Shown here one piece after another: positions 34,626 through 42,273 of a stretch of DNA of 64,000 bases. Under the pieces are notes generated by a model. The model was not told the DNA's origin. It did no database searches and saw only the letters and a list, made by a program, of their open reading frames with translations. The position numbers and the translations under genes were made by a program. Within the stretch, counting starts at the first letter, position 1. Each line of letters starts with the position of its first letter. Origin of the DNA: Bacteroidales bacterium WCE2008 (GTDB taxonomy: Bacteria; Bacteroidota; Bacteroidia; Bacteroidales; UBA932); assembly GCA_900167925.1 (NCBI GenBank), contig FUZM01000004.1, positions 124,001 to 188,000 on the forward strand, written 5' to 3'.

Positions 34626-35057
34626 TTACTGAATATCGATGAGGCGGGTGTTGCGGGCGATCTCATCCTGGGTCAGTTTCGGGATGTTGATGTTCAAGAC
34701 ACCATTCTCGACTTTGGCAGTGATGTGCTCGGCGTCCGCATTTTCAGGCAAGGCAAGCATCTGCTGGAACTTCTCGTATGAGAATTCGCGGCGGAGGAAG
34801 CGCTCATGCTTCTTCTCATCTTTGGTCTCATGCTTCTTTTCCATAGTGATCACGAGGTTGCCATCCGGATCGAGGCTGACCTTGAAATCGTCCTTGGTCA
34901 GGCCAGGAGCTGCGAGTTCAACATCGTATTCTTTTTCATTTTCCTTTACATTGATGGCCGGAGCGGTAGAATTTGCTCTTTCCATCCAGCTGTTGTCGAA
35001 GAAATCATTGAAGATTTCCGGCAGCCAGCTCGCACTATTTCTTCTTACAGGTACCAT
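34626..35057 (-). CDS. Small heat-shock protein (Hsp20)
   Basis: The 143-aa protein begins MVPVRRNSASWLPEIFNDFF and holds an alpha-crystallin domain (about 40-130): YDVELAAPGLTKDDFKVSLD, the ENGVLNINIPK signature (A-x-x-x-n-G-v-L), and a short C-terminal tail. It is an ATP-independent cytoplasmic chaperone that holds unfolding proteins. Start 35057 matches family starts; earlier in-frame codons precede it without family support. A candidate sigma-54 promoter lies about 100 bases upstream (35158-35174), a known arrangement for Hsp20 genes in some bacteria, but here it is inference. Confidence 0.93.
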   Translation of the reverse strand: MVPVRRNSASWLPEIFNDFFDNSWMERANSTAPAINVKENEKEYDVELAAPGLTKDDFKVSLDPDGNLVITMEKKHETKDEKKHERFLRREFSYEKFQQMLALPENADAEHITAKVENGVLNINIPKLTQDEIARNTRLIDIQ

Positions 35058-35157
35058 GATTAAATCTCCTATGTTTAGTATTTCTTCCGGTCTTCCGGGG
35101 GCCGTTCCCGGTATCTCCTTCCGAGGTACGACTAAAAATGGGCAAAGGATGTACCAA

Positions 35158-35202
35158 TGCGGAAAGAGTGCCAAAAAGGCACCCGTTTAAGCCAAAAAGG
35201 CA
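35158..35202 (-). promoter_or_regulatory. Candidate sigma-54 promoter and paired repeats upstream of Hsp20
   Basis: On the minus strand TTGGCACTCTTTCCGCA (35158-35174) has GG-N10-GC, the sigma-54 -24/-12 spacing, with TTGGCAC matching the -24 element well and CCGC instead of TTGC at -12. Overlapping and above it, GCCAAAAAGGCA occurs at 35170-35181 and again at 35191-35202, start-to-start 21 bases (two helical turns). These could be activator sites. No TAnnTTTG box is seen. Confidence 0.45.
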
Positions 35203-35241
35203 TAGTAATCAGCCATTTAGGCAGGGAAGGCTGCCAATTTA

Positions 35242-36519
35242 TCAGGCTTTGAGAAAGTCCATGAAGGCGTCGCGGTTCTGGACGGGGGTTGTGGTAGGGC
35301 GGCCGAGGTCGGGGCGGTTGCCTTTTCGGACGATGACCTCCAGGAAGGCCGGCCCGGCAACAGAACCGGCAGAAGAACCGGCGCTCGCAGCGGCAGAAGA
35401 ACCAGCGCCAGAGCCGGCAACAGAATCGGCAGCACCCTCGGCAACGGAGCCAGCGCCAGATCCAGCAGGAGAGCCAGCCCCAGAAAGGAGTCCCGGGAGG
35501 GCGGAGCGGAGTTCGGCGGCGGTGCTGACGCGGAGGGCAGAGCGATAGCCGACGGCGCGGGCGACAGCGCAGAGATCGACGGCAAGACCGACAGTCGGCT
35601 GGCCGCCGACGGAGTCATGAACCCCATTGTTGAAGACTATATGGACATAATTCGACGCGCCGGACTGGCCGACGATGGCCATCGAGCCCATGTGCATGAG
35701 GACGGCGCCGTCTCCGTCGAAGCAGCAGACGCGCCGGTCGGGACGCTCGAGAGCAATCCCCAGAGCGATCTGGGATGCATGGCCCATGGACCCGACAGTC
35801 AGGAAATCATGGCCATGGCCCATGCCGGCAGAAGCCCTGTATTCGAAGAGCTCGCGGCTGATCATGCCGGTCGTCGAGACGACGATATCCTGCGGGCCGA
35901 GAGCGGCGGCGACAGCCTGGATGGCCGATTCCCGGGAAAGCTCCGGGACGTTCACGGCAGCGGAAGGCTGCGCGGCAGCAGAAGGATCGGCAGCAGGATC
36001 GGCCTCGGGAGCCGAGAAAGTGCCCTTGCGGACGACGAGGGCATAAACGCCCCCTGCATTAATGACGGCGAGGGCATCGGCGATCTGGTCGGAAGCGACG
36101 GACTCATCGTCAGAAAGCACCGAATAAGGGATGCCGAGACAATCCAGAAGACTCAAAGTAATCTTGCCCTGCTTAGCATGCTGAGGCTCATCCTTCACCC
36201 CGGGCTCCCCTCTCCAGCCGATGACCAGCAAAGCCGGAAGCCCATACACATCCCCATCCATAAGAGAAGCAAGCGGATTGACCGCATTCCCCTCCCCGGA
36301 ATTCTGCATATATACGCACGCCGGCCGCCCCGTAGCAAGATAATGCCCGGCAGCAAGGCCAATGGCGCCACCCTCATTGGCAGCGATAATATTATGCCTG
36401 CTATCCAGACGGGCAGACAAGACAGCGCAGAAATTCTTGAGAAGACTATCAGGGACACCGGCAAAAAAGTCGATGCCATAGCTTCCCAGCGTATCTATGA
36501 AAAATACAGGACGAATCAT
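35242..36519 (-). CDS. Phosphonopyruvate decarboxylase-like TPP enzyme
   Basis: The 425-aa protein is a thiamine-diphosphate enzyme of the phosphonopyruvate/sulfopyruvate decarboxylase family: FFAGVPDSLLKNF, the catalytic NEGGAIGLAAGHYLATGRP block, GWRGEPGVKDEPQH, the TPP-binding GDGAVLMHMGS...FNN segment and the C-terminal ADLGRPTTTP-like end. It makes phosphonoacetaldehyde from phosphonopyruvate in phosphonate synthesis. Two low-complexity stretches are unusual: an Ala/Pro-rich linker (about 170-192) and a 43-residue Gly/Ala/Ser insert (about 346-388) encoded by short DNA repeats, making it longer than the usual roughly 380 residues. No PEP mutase or 2-AEP aminotransferase gene lies in the window, so the pathway is not confirmed. 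Confidence 0.85.
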   Translation of the reverse strand: MIRPVFFIDTLGSYGIDFFAGVPDSLLKNFCAVLSARLDSRHNIIAANEGGAIGLAAGHYLATGRPACVYMQNSGEGNAVNPLASLMDGDVYGLPALLVIGWRGEPGVKDEPQHAKQGKITLSLLDCLGIPYSVLSDDESVASDQIADALAVINAGGVYALVVRKGTFSAPEADPAADPSAAAQPSAAVNVPELSRESAIQAVAAALGPQDIVVSTTGMISRELFEYRASAGMGHGHDFLTVGSMGHASQIALGIALERPDRRVCCFDGDGAVLMHMGSMAIVGQSGASNYVHIVFNNGVHDSVGGQPTVGLAVDLCAVARAVGYRSALRVSTAAELRSALPGLLSGAGSPAGSGAGSVAEGAADSVAGSGAGSSAAASAGSSAGSVAGPAFLEVIVRKGNRPDLGRPTTTPVQNRDAFMDFLKA

Positions 36520-36549
36520 ATCACAAAGATACGACTTTTAAGAAGAAAC

Positions 36550-37896
36550 CTAACGCTTGTCGATAGGAATATAAGCATTACGGTCAGACACGACGCGGTA
36601 GGCCGGACGGATGATCCTCTTGCCGTCGAAATTCAGCTCCTCGTTACGATGCGCGCACCAACCCACTATACGGGACATAGCGAAAAGCGGAGTATAGATC
36701 TCCTTCGGCAGCCCCAGCATCTGATACACGAACCCCGAATAGAAGTCCACATTGGCGCAGAGAATCTTCCCGCGCCCTTTGGCCTCATAGACAGCCTCGA
36801 TAGCAAGGCGCTCCAGACGGGTCATGAACTCATACTCGCGCATCCTGTCCTTCTCCGCAGCGAGTTTGCAGGCCATCTCCTTGAGAAGCACGGCACGCGG
36901 ATCCGAGAGAGTATAGACAGCATGGCCGATACCATAGATAAGGCCCGTGCGGTCATAGGCCTCCTTGCGGAGTATCTTGCGGAGATAATCCATGATCTCC
37001 TGCTCATCTTCCCAGTTCTTGACGTTGTCGCGGATATGACCGACCATATCGGCGACCTGGATATTCGCGCCGCCATGCTTCGGACCCTTGAGGGAGCCGA
37101 TGCCCGCAGCGATCGATGAATATGTATCCGTACCGGTCGACGAGGTCACGCGGACAGTGAAGGTCGAGTTGTTACCTCCTCCGTGCTCTGCATGCAGAAT
37201 CATCATGACATCGAGGGTCTGCGCCTCCAGCTTCGTGAATCCCGGGCCCTTAAGCATGTACAGGAAATTCTCGGCGAGGGAGTAGTTGTCCTGCGGGTTG
37301 CGGAGATGGAACGTACGGCCGAGATCCTGGTGCCGGAGCATATTGTATGCATACGCGATGATCGTCGGGAACTTGGAGATCAGCTCGACGCTCTGGCGCA
37401 TCAGGTTCTCCGGCGACAGGTCGTCCGGATTCTCGTCGAATGTGTACATCTCCAGCACGCTGCGGGCGAGAATGTTCATGATATCGTTGCCGCCCATCTC
37501 GATGATGTGCAGAATCGTCCTCTGCTCCAGGAACATGTTGTCCATCAGAGTGCGGCGGAACGACTCCAGCTCGTCCGCCTTCGGGAGACGGCCGGACAGG
37601 AGAAGGAAACACGCCTCCTCGTAGCCGAATCGGCCCTCGGCGACGGCTGCATGGATAATATCCCGGACATCATACTCCCGGAAGAAGAGCCGGCCTTCGG
37701 CAGGGACGATCCCCTCCGGGCGCTGGTCATAGCCGACGACGTTACCGACACGGGTAAGCCCCACAAGGACACCTGTGCCGTCTTCGTTTCGCAGACCGCG
37801 CTTTACATTGTACTTCTTGAAGAGATCGATATCAATCCTGGCACACTGTACCAGGTCCTTCGAAAGACTTCTGATAAGTTCGTTTCCGCTAACCAT
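36550..37896 (-). CDS. gltA: Citrate synthase
   Basis: The 448-aa protein is a citrate synthase with catalytic His in LHAEHGGGNNSTFTVR, second His in GIGHAVYTLSDPRA and Asp in CANVDFYSGFVY. It condenses oxaloacetate and acetyl-CoA. The long form with GLRNEDGTGVLVGLTRVGNVVGYD near the N-terminus is the Bacteroidota-type enzyme and begins the oxidative branch toward 2-oxoglutarate. Start 37896 was chosen since the Met ten codons earlier has no family support; a TATCTTTG box lies upstream at 37960-37967. The 30-base gap to the phosphonopyruvate decarboxylase-like gene allows co-transcription. Confidence 0.95.
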   Translation of the reverse strand: MVSGNELIRSLSKDLVQCARIDIDLFKKYNVKRGLRNEDGTGVLVGLTRVGNVVGYDQRPEGIVPAEGRLFFREYDVRDIIHAAVAEGRFGYEEACFLLLSGRLPKADELESFRRTLMDNMFLEQRTILHIIEMGGNDIMNILARSVLEMYTFDENPDDLSPENLMRQSVELISKFPTIIAYAYNMLRHQDLGRTFHLRNPQDNYSLAENFLYMLKGPGFTKLEAQTLDVMMILHAEHGGGNNSTFTVRVTSSTGTDTYSSIAAGIGSLKGPKHGGANIQVADMVGHIRDNVKNWEDEQEIMDYLRKILRKEAYDRTGLIYGIGHAVYTLSDPRAVLLKEMACKLAAEKDRMREYEFMTRLERLAIEAVYEAKGRGKILCANVDFYSGFVYQMLGLPKEIYTPLFAMSRIVGWCAHRNEELNFDGKRIIRPAYRVVSDRNAYIPIDKR

Positions 37897-37959
37897 TGTT
37901 GTATAATTTTTTTGCAGAAGCCTCATGGGGACTCGGCCACCGCCATCACACTACGGAAA

Positions 37960-37967
37960 CAAAGATA
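37960..37967 (-). promoter_or_regulatory. -7 box of gltA
   Basis: TATCTTTG on the minus strand, 63 bases upstream of the gltA ATG at 37896. The -33 region is weak. Confidence 0.5.
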
Positions 37968-38020
37968 ACAAATTAAATCATCGAAAGAAATTTTTTGCGG
38001 ATAAAATCAAGACAGAAGTT

Positions 38021-38461
38021 TCATTCTGACCTCAATACAAGCCGATAACAGTTCGTCTCGCGGCGCTCGAATCCCAGCGACTGATAGAGCTGGTTGGCGG
38101 CGACACGCTGCGGCCGCGAAGTCAGATGGAGATCGACATTCCGCAACTCTGCCCGCGCATAACCAATGACCGCCTCCAGCAGGCGCCGGCCCAGATGCCG
38201 TCCGCGATAAGCCTCCCCGACGACGACATCCTCGACACTCCCCTTCTGGCCTGTCGGGCTCATGAAAACGCAAAGCGACGCGCAGCCGACGACGCGGTCC
38301 CCATCTTCCACCGCCGCGAAAAACCGCGTTCCCGGCGCCTCAACCGTGGCCCGGACCATCTCCCCCGACACCTCAATCCCGGCATTAAGCTCATGCATAA
38401 GCCCCCGGACCTCCTCGACCTGCCGCTCCGAAAGCGACTCAAGCAAAACAATCTCTATCAT
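38021..38461 (-). CDS. GNAT-family N-acetyltransferase
   Basis: The 146-aa protein has the GNAT acetyl-CoA motif VEDVVVGEAYRGRHLGRRLLEAVI (R/Q-x-x-G-x-G/A class) and the C-terminal AANQLYQSLGFERRETNCYRL. It acetylates an amine of unknown identity in the cytoplasm. ATG 38461 is preferred; a GTG start at 38485, directly adjoining the stop of the upstream gene, would add eight residues. It is downstream of, and probably co-transcribed with, the 159-aa membrane protein gene. Confidence 0.88.
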   Translation of the reverse strand: MIEIVLLESLSERQVEEVRGLMHELNAGIEVSGEMVRATVEAPGTRFFAAVEDGDRVVGCASLCVFMSPTGQKGSVEDVVVGEAYRGRHLGRRLLEAVIGYARAELRNVDLHLTSRPQRVAANQLYQSLGFERRETNCYRLVLRSE

Positions 38462-38485
38462 TGACTTATAAATATTCGACAACAC

Positions 38486-38965
38486 CTAATTCAGCGACGA
38501 CCAGAGATAAACGATCGTGCAGACGACATCCGCCAGAAGCAGCGCTGACTCGATCCAATAGATCCGCCGCACCTTCAGGTTCTTCTTGTCAAAATCGCTC
38601 TGCAGCGCCTTACGGTCGAACGGAATCTTCAGGCTCACGAGATCGTTGATCTTATTCATCAGCGCCTCGCAATTCCGGACCGTCAGCCTCTGCGACATGA
38701 AATTGATCAGGATCACGACAACATAGACGAGCATGATCATGCAGCCGCGCCAGTCCAGCGAAAATCCCTTATCCATCCCCGCCAGAAACGTAAACGCCGC
38801 CATACACAACGACAACGCCCCCGCCGCGATCTGATACACCCTTTCCTCCCAACGCTGATCCGAGCTCCGGAAAACATCCCTCAACGATTCAACCGCACCC
38901 TGATAATTCGAAATATCATCCTTCGACAGTTCCTCCACCGGAGGAATATACTCGTACTGTTCCAT
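38486..38965 (-). CDS. Small membrane protein of unknown function
   Basis: The 159-aa protein has an acidic N-terminal helix (about 1-40), two adjacent hydrophobic helices (about 46-62 and 72-90), a cytoplasmic amphipathic stretch and a third helix near the C-terminus (IESALLLADVVCTIVYLW). Topology resembles SLATT-type or similar small membrane modules, but I cannot show homology. It is first in a two-gene unit with the GNAT gene, and its start is separated from the Fic gene by a divergent promoter region. Confidence 0.65.
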   Translation of the reverse strand: MEQYEYIPPVEELSKDDISNYQGAVESLRDVFRSSDQRWEERVYQIAAGALSLCMAAFTFLAGMDKGFSLDWRGCMIMLVYVVVILINFMSQRLTVRNCEALMNKINDLVSLKIPFDRKALQSDFDKKNLKVRRIYWIESALLLADVVCTIVYLWSSLN

Positions 38966-39050
38966 AACTAAACTTTTTAAATGATTATTAGTTTGCCGTA
39001 AAGTTAAACAAAAACCATTACATTTCCACCCAAGTCGAAGAGCTCAAAAC

Positions 39051-39116
39051 TTGCCGATATCGGCAAAAATAGCTATATTTGTATGCAAAATAAGCACGAA
39101 TTTGCCGATAGCGCAA
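39051..39116 (+). promoter_or_regulatory. Fic gene promoter with two palindromic operator-like sites
   Basis: TTG (39051-39053), 20 bases, TATATTTG (39074-39081) forms the promoter. The -33 element is the first half of a perfect 16-base palindrome TTGCCGATATCGGCAA (39051-39066). A second, imperfect copy TTGCCGATAGCGCAA lies at 39102-39116, just past the expected transcript start. Two like sites bracketing the -7 box are the layout of a repressor operator, most simply bound by the HTH of the Fic protein itself. Confidence 0.65.
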
Positions 39117-39134
39117 ACGAACACGCCTATAAAT

Positions 39135-40031
39135 ATGGAGTATATTTCAGTCACAGAATTCGCCGAAAGACACGACCTTTCCGAACGCACCATACGAAAC
39201 TGGTGCGCTGCCGGGAAGATTGAAGGGGCATTCCTCACCGGAAAGACTTGGAGCCTCCCCGCAGATGCCCAGATACCAGCACATGGCGGCAGTAAAAAGA
39301 AGCCCTCTCCCCTGCTGAAAAGACTACGCGAGGAGAAAGAGGGCAAAATCAGCGGCGGCATATACCATCGCACTCAAATAGACCTTACCTACAATTCGAA
39401 CCACATCGAAGGCAGCCGACTGACTCATGAGCAGACCAGGCACATCTATGAGACCAACACTATCGGACTCTCTGAAGGCAAGCACAATACCATCAAAATA
39501 GACGACATCGTTGAAACCGCAAATCACTTCCGCTGCATCGACTACATCATCGACCACGCAGAAGACAAACTGACGGAAGCAATGATCAAGGAAATCCATC
39601 GCATTCTCAAAACTGGGACCTCCGACAGCCAGAAAGATTGGTTCAATGTTGGCGATTACAAAAGCCTCCCAAACGAAGTGGGGGGCCACTCCACATGCCC
39701 GCCAGAGCAGGTACACACAAGAATGAAAGCCTTACTCAAGGCTTACAACGATAAAACAGCTAAAACACTTGAAGACATCATCAATCTCCACAGTCAATTC
39801 GAGCGCATCCACCCCTTCCAAGACGGTAATGGCCGAGTCGGCCGCCTGGTGATGTTTAAGGAATGCCTGGCTGCACACATTGTCCCGTTCATCATCACCG
39901 ATGAGCTGAAACTATTCTACTACCGAGGCCTAAACGAATGGGGACATGTCAATGGCTACCTCACTGATACTTGCTTAACCGGCCAGGACCAATACAAGGC
40001 ACTGCTGGACTACTTCAAGATCAAATACTGA
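39135..40031 (+). CDS. HTH-Fic domain protein (class II self-inhibited)
   Basis: The 298-aa protein has an N-terminal MerR/excisionase-like HTH (SVTEFAERHDLSERTIRNW, residues 5-23, with a GKTWSLPADA wing), a linker, then a Fic domain with the full catalytic motif HPFQDGNGRVGR (His226 to Arg237). The inhibitory helix motif SNHIEG (Ser88, Glu92, Gly93) lies N-terminal to the Fic core, which is the class II arrangement. Fic enzymes transfer AMP or other nucleotides to Ser/Thr/Tyr of targets. With the HTH and palindromic sites in its promoter it is probably autoregulated. It stands at the left border of the accessory island; target unknown. Start 39135 lies past the -7 box. Confidence 0.9.
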   Translation: MEYISVTEFAERHDLSERTIRNWCAAGKIEGAFLTGKTWSLPADAQIPAHGGSKKKPSPLLKRLREEKEGKISGGIYHRTQIDLTYNSNHIEGSRLTHEQTRHIYETNTIGLSEGKHNTIKIDDIVETANHFRCIDYIIDHAEDKLTEAMIKEIHRILKTGTSDSQKDWFNVGDYKSLPNEVGGHSTCPPEQVHTRMKALLKAYNDKTAKTLEDIINLHSQFERIHPFQDGNGRVGRLVMFKECLAAHIVPFIITDELKLFYYRGLNEWGHVNGYLTDTCLTGQDQYKALLDYFKIKY

Positions 40032-40063
40032 GCAACGACATGAGGCCAAGGAGAAACAAAAAT

Positions 40064-40087
40064 ACCATCATCGACGGGGATGATGGT
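40064..40087. terminator. Bidirectional hairpin between Fic gene and 224-aa gene
   Basis: ACCATCATC (40064-40072) pairs perfectly with GATGATGGT (40079-40087) around a six-base loop, with an A-rich left and a TTTGT right flank. It separates two convergent genes. Confidence 0.7.
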
Positions 40088-40095
40088 TTGTAAAT

Positions 40096-40770
40096 CTATT
40101 TGAAAGGCTCAGTGCTGTACGCACGTTTTCGAAGATCCGGTTTTTTCTTGTCCGTCTTTCCAGAAGAATCGTATTCAAACACATTGACTCGCCGGCCGGT
40201 GTACACATCCTCGTTGGTAACAGGAGTATCCACCCACTTGACACAGACATCAGTCAGAACCTGTTGCATGAAAAGATACTCATACAGATGAGTAGGATAA
40301 GCCTCGACAGTCGGCCTCGCCTTGTCCTTCGGTTTAGAGAACTCACGTTCGACCCATTCCCCTTCTTTCAGATCCTTTACCTTAAAACACCGGATCAAAG
40401 CAGATGCCCTATATGCCGGATCCGCCACATTCGAGTTATCCTCGAAAGTGATATCAATCCCGGACTGATGGGCATTCAACGTCCCGATCTTAAATGCCGG
40501 CTTCGGGTCTCTGCTATTGCGATTCCTATGGTAAACTATACAATCCTTGAATTCATCGACAGTCTCCTTCTCCTCATGGTAGTAAAACTCAATCGTGTGC
40601 AGATAAACCCTATACGGTTCCATACCAGTGCCCGACACCAGAAAATACCCGCCAAGCAGCATATGCTTGGCAATTTCCACAAATTGTTCTTCCAGATGGC
40701 ACACATCTCCCTTTGCGCCGTCGAAGGATTTCAAAACGTCAATCAACGACATAGTACTTTGATCATTCAT
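40096..40770 (-). CDS. Unknown 224-aa cytoplasmic protein
   Basis: The protein has no signal peptide or membrane helix. Visible blocks are AKHMLLGGYFLVSGTGMEPYR, LHTIEFYYHEE and FKIGTLNAHQSGIDITFED, with a regular alternation of strand and helix and many charged residues near the end. I recognise the His-Gln-Ser-Gly-Ile-Asp pattern as recurring in small Bacteroidota proteins but cannot name a family. It lies 138 bases after the membrane protein of the SIR2 operon in the same direction, so it may be part of that operon or a separate cargo gene of the island. Confidence 0.6.
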   Translation of the reverse strand: MNDQSTMSLIDVLKSFDGAKGDVCHLEEQFVEIAKHMLLGGYFLVSGTGMEPYRVYLHTIEFYYHEEKETVDEFKDCIVYHRNRNSRDPKPAFKIGTLNAHQSGIDITFEDNSNVADPAYRASALIRCFKVKDLKEGEWVEREFSKPKDKARPTVEAYPTHLYEYLFMQQVLTDVCVKWVDTPVTNEDVYTGRRVNVFEYDSSGKTDKKKPDLRKRAYSTEPFK

Positions 40771-40908
40771 ATTTGAGATTTATATTAATCACAATCATCA
40801 TTTTAACTAATTGCATAGATAAATGCCTCTTCATCAAAAGACCACGAGACATCAAGGATGTATTCTCCTCATCGATAGCATAATAAAAAAGTCAAATCTC
40901 TCTGGATC

Positions 40909-42261
40909 TTAATCGTCAGGAAAATCTTTTCCTTTTTCCTCTATATAATCATGTGTTGTCCACATACCCCACATCATCCCGAACAATACAGAGAAAGAGA
41001 AGGCGGTCCCAACACGTTTCTTCTTCATATTGGAGAAGGCAATAAAAACCAGGAATGACTCCAACACGGCTAAATCCCACCCATTGCCAAATAAAGGCAC
41101 TCCGTCTATCTGAAGTCGGTGAGTAGTTGAAACTACTAAGTACATGAAATACAGCAGGTGAATAACGAACTGTATATTTGATGGCTGGTACACATACTCA
41201 ACTATATCCTGAAAATACTTTTCATATCTATGTCCATTCGACGTCAGAATACGGGATAGCCAGCTGAAAAGGGGCTTAGAATAGTATGCCGAAATGATGG
41301 CACCAGCAGATAACGAGAAGAATAAAATGGTTTGAGGATTAATAACTGTCAATGCACATATAGCCCTCAGCGCAATAAAGACCATAGCAAATGGGAACAT
41401 TATGATGAACATGAATCCCACTAACAGTAGCAAAGCCGGAAAAATCAATTGCACCAATAGCCACGACATCCCCAAAACCCAGGATGCCACTAAAAAGACT
41501 GTACCGAAGAAAGATTTCTTCCCTTCAAAAGAGCTCAACGCCAACGAAAGCACTAATGATAGAACGAAGACTGCGGCCACAGCCCAGCCGACGCTCCTCA
41601 TCCACGCCATTGTTTCACTCAACCAGATAATAAGCCCGATGAATAACATCCCAAATACCAGAACACAAGCCGCAGCTATACTAAATTTCCTCTTCACCTT
41701 AGCTGCGCTATCTTCTTTTGTGAGCTTGCTCGTGTGTTTCTTAACCAGTTCAAGTTCTTGCTTATCCTCACATAAGGACGCATTCATATTCAGGACAAAT
41801 CCGTTTTTCTCCGCCGACTCAACTTCATATCTATACACCTTTCCATTAGACAAGACTACTAGCATAAAACGTTTGGTCTTAAGATATGCTTCATTAGGGG
41901 TTATGATGAAGTACTCGTCAGCAACCACCTTGGCTTCCTCATCGCCAGGAATCAATCCCGACAGTTGCGCCGCCACGATACTGGATTCAACAAACTTATC
42001 TTTATCTTCCTTATGCTTAAGTATTCGATACAGACAAAACAATATCAGCGGTATCGTTAAAACCTGCAAATAAAAAGTATGGTTAAGTAAGAGTTCTGCT
42101 ACTAGTGTCACTATCTCTACGATAAACATAATAGTTAGGGGCCATTTAGATCGCAAATAGGGTGCACGTTTGTAATTGAAGTACACCTTGTCTGACTCCA
42201 AGTTCTGGACAAACCATTTGGGCTGCAAAACCTCTTTACTGAAAATCTTTTTCCCACTCAT
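40909..42261 (-). CDS. Polytopic membrane protein of the SIR2 operon
   Basis: The 450-aa protein has a soluble N-terminal part, two helices at about 43-80, a cytoplasmic beta-rich domain (about 90-180; EYFIITPNEAYLKTKRFMLVVLSNGKVYRYEV) and then about eight closely spaced helices (about 192-440). No transporter signature is visible. It is the third gene of the operon, 12 bases after the DUF2971 gene. In known two- and three-component defence systems a multi-helix protein can be the membrane-disrupting effector; that role is only inferred here. No family recognised. Confidence 0.75.
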   Translation of the reverse strand: MSGKKIFSKEVLQPKWFVQNLESDKVYFNYKRAPYLRSKWPLTIMFIVEIVTLVAELLLNHTFYLQVLTIPLILFCLYRILKHKEDKDKFVESSIVAAQLSGLIPGDEEAKVVADEYFIITPNEAYLKTKRFMLVVLSNGKVYRYEVESAEKNGFVLNMNASLCEDKQELELVKKHTSKLTKEDSAAKVKRKFSIAAACVLVFGMLFIGLIIWLSETMAWMRSVGWAVAAVFVLSLVLSLALSSFEGKKSFFGTVFLVASWVLGMSWLLVQLIFPALLLLVGFMFIIMFPFAMVFIALRAICALTVINPQTILFFSLSAGAIISAYYSKPLFSWLSRILTSNGHRYEKYFQDIVEYVYQPSNIQFVIHLLYFMYLVVSTTHRLQIDGVPLFGNGWDLAVLESFLVFIAFSNMKKKRVGTAFSFSVLFGMMWGMWTTHDYIEEKGKDFPDD

Positions 42262-42273
42262 ACTGGCAAAAAA

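Noticed and set aside
35617-37119. 500-codon open frame on the plus strand opposite the phosphonopyruvate decarboxylase-like and citrate synthase genes
   Set aside because: It is the complement of two clearly conserved genes in a GC-richer region; its translation shows no domain or hydrophobic core.
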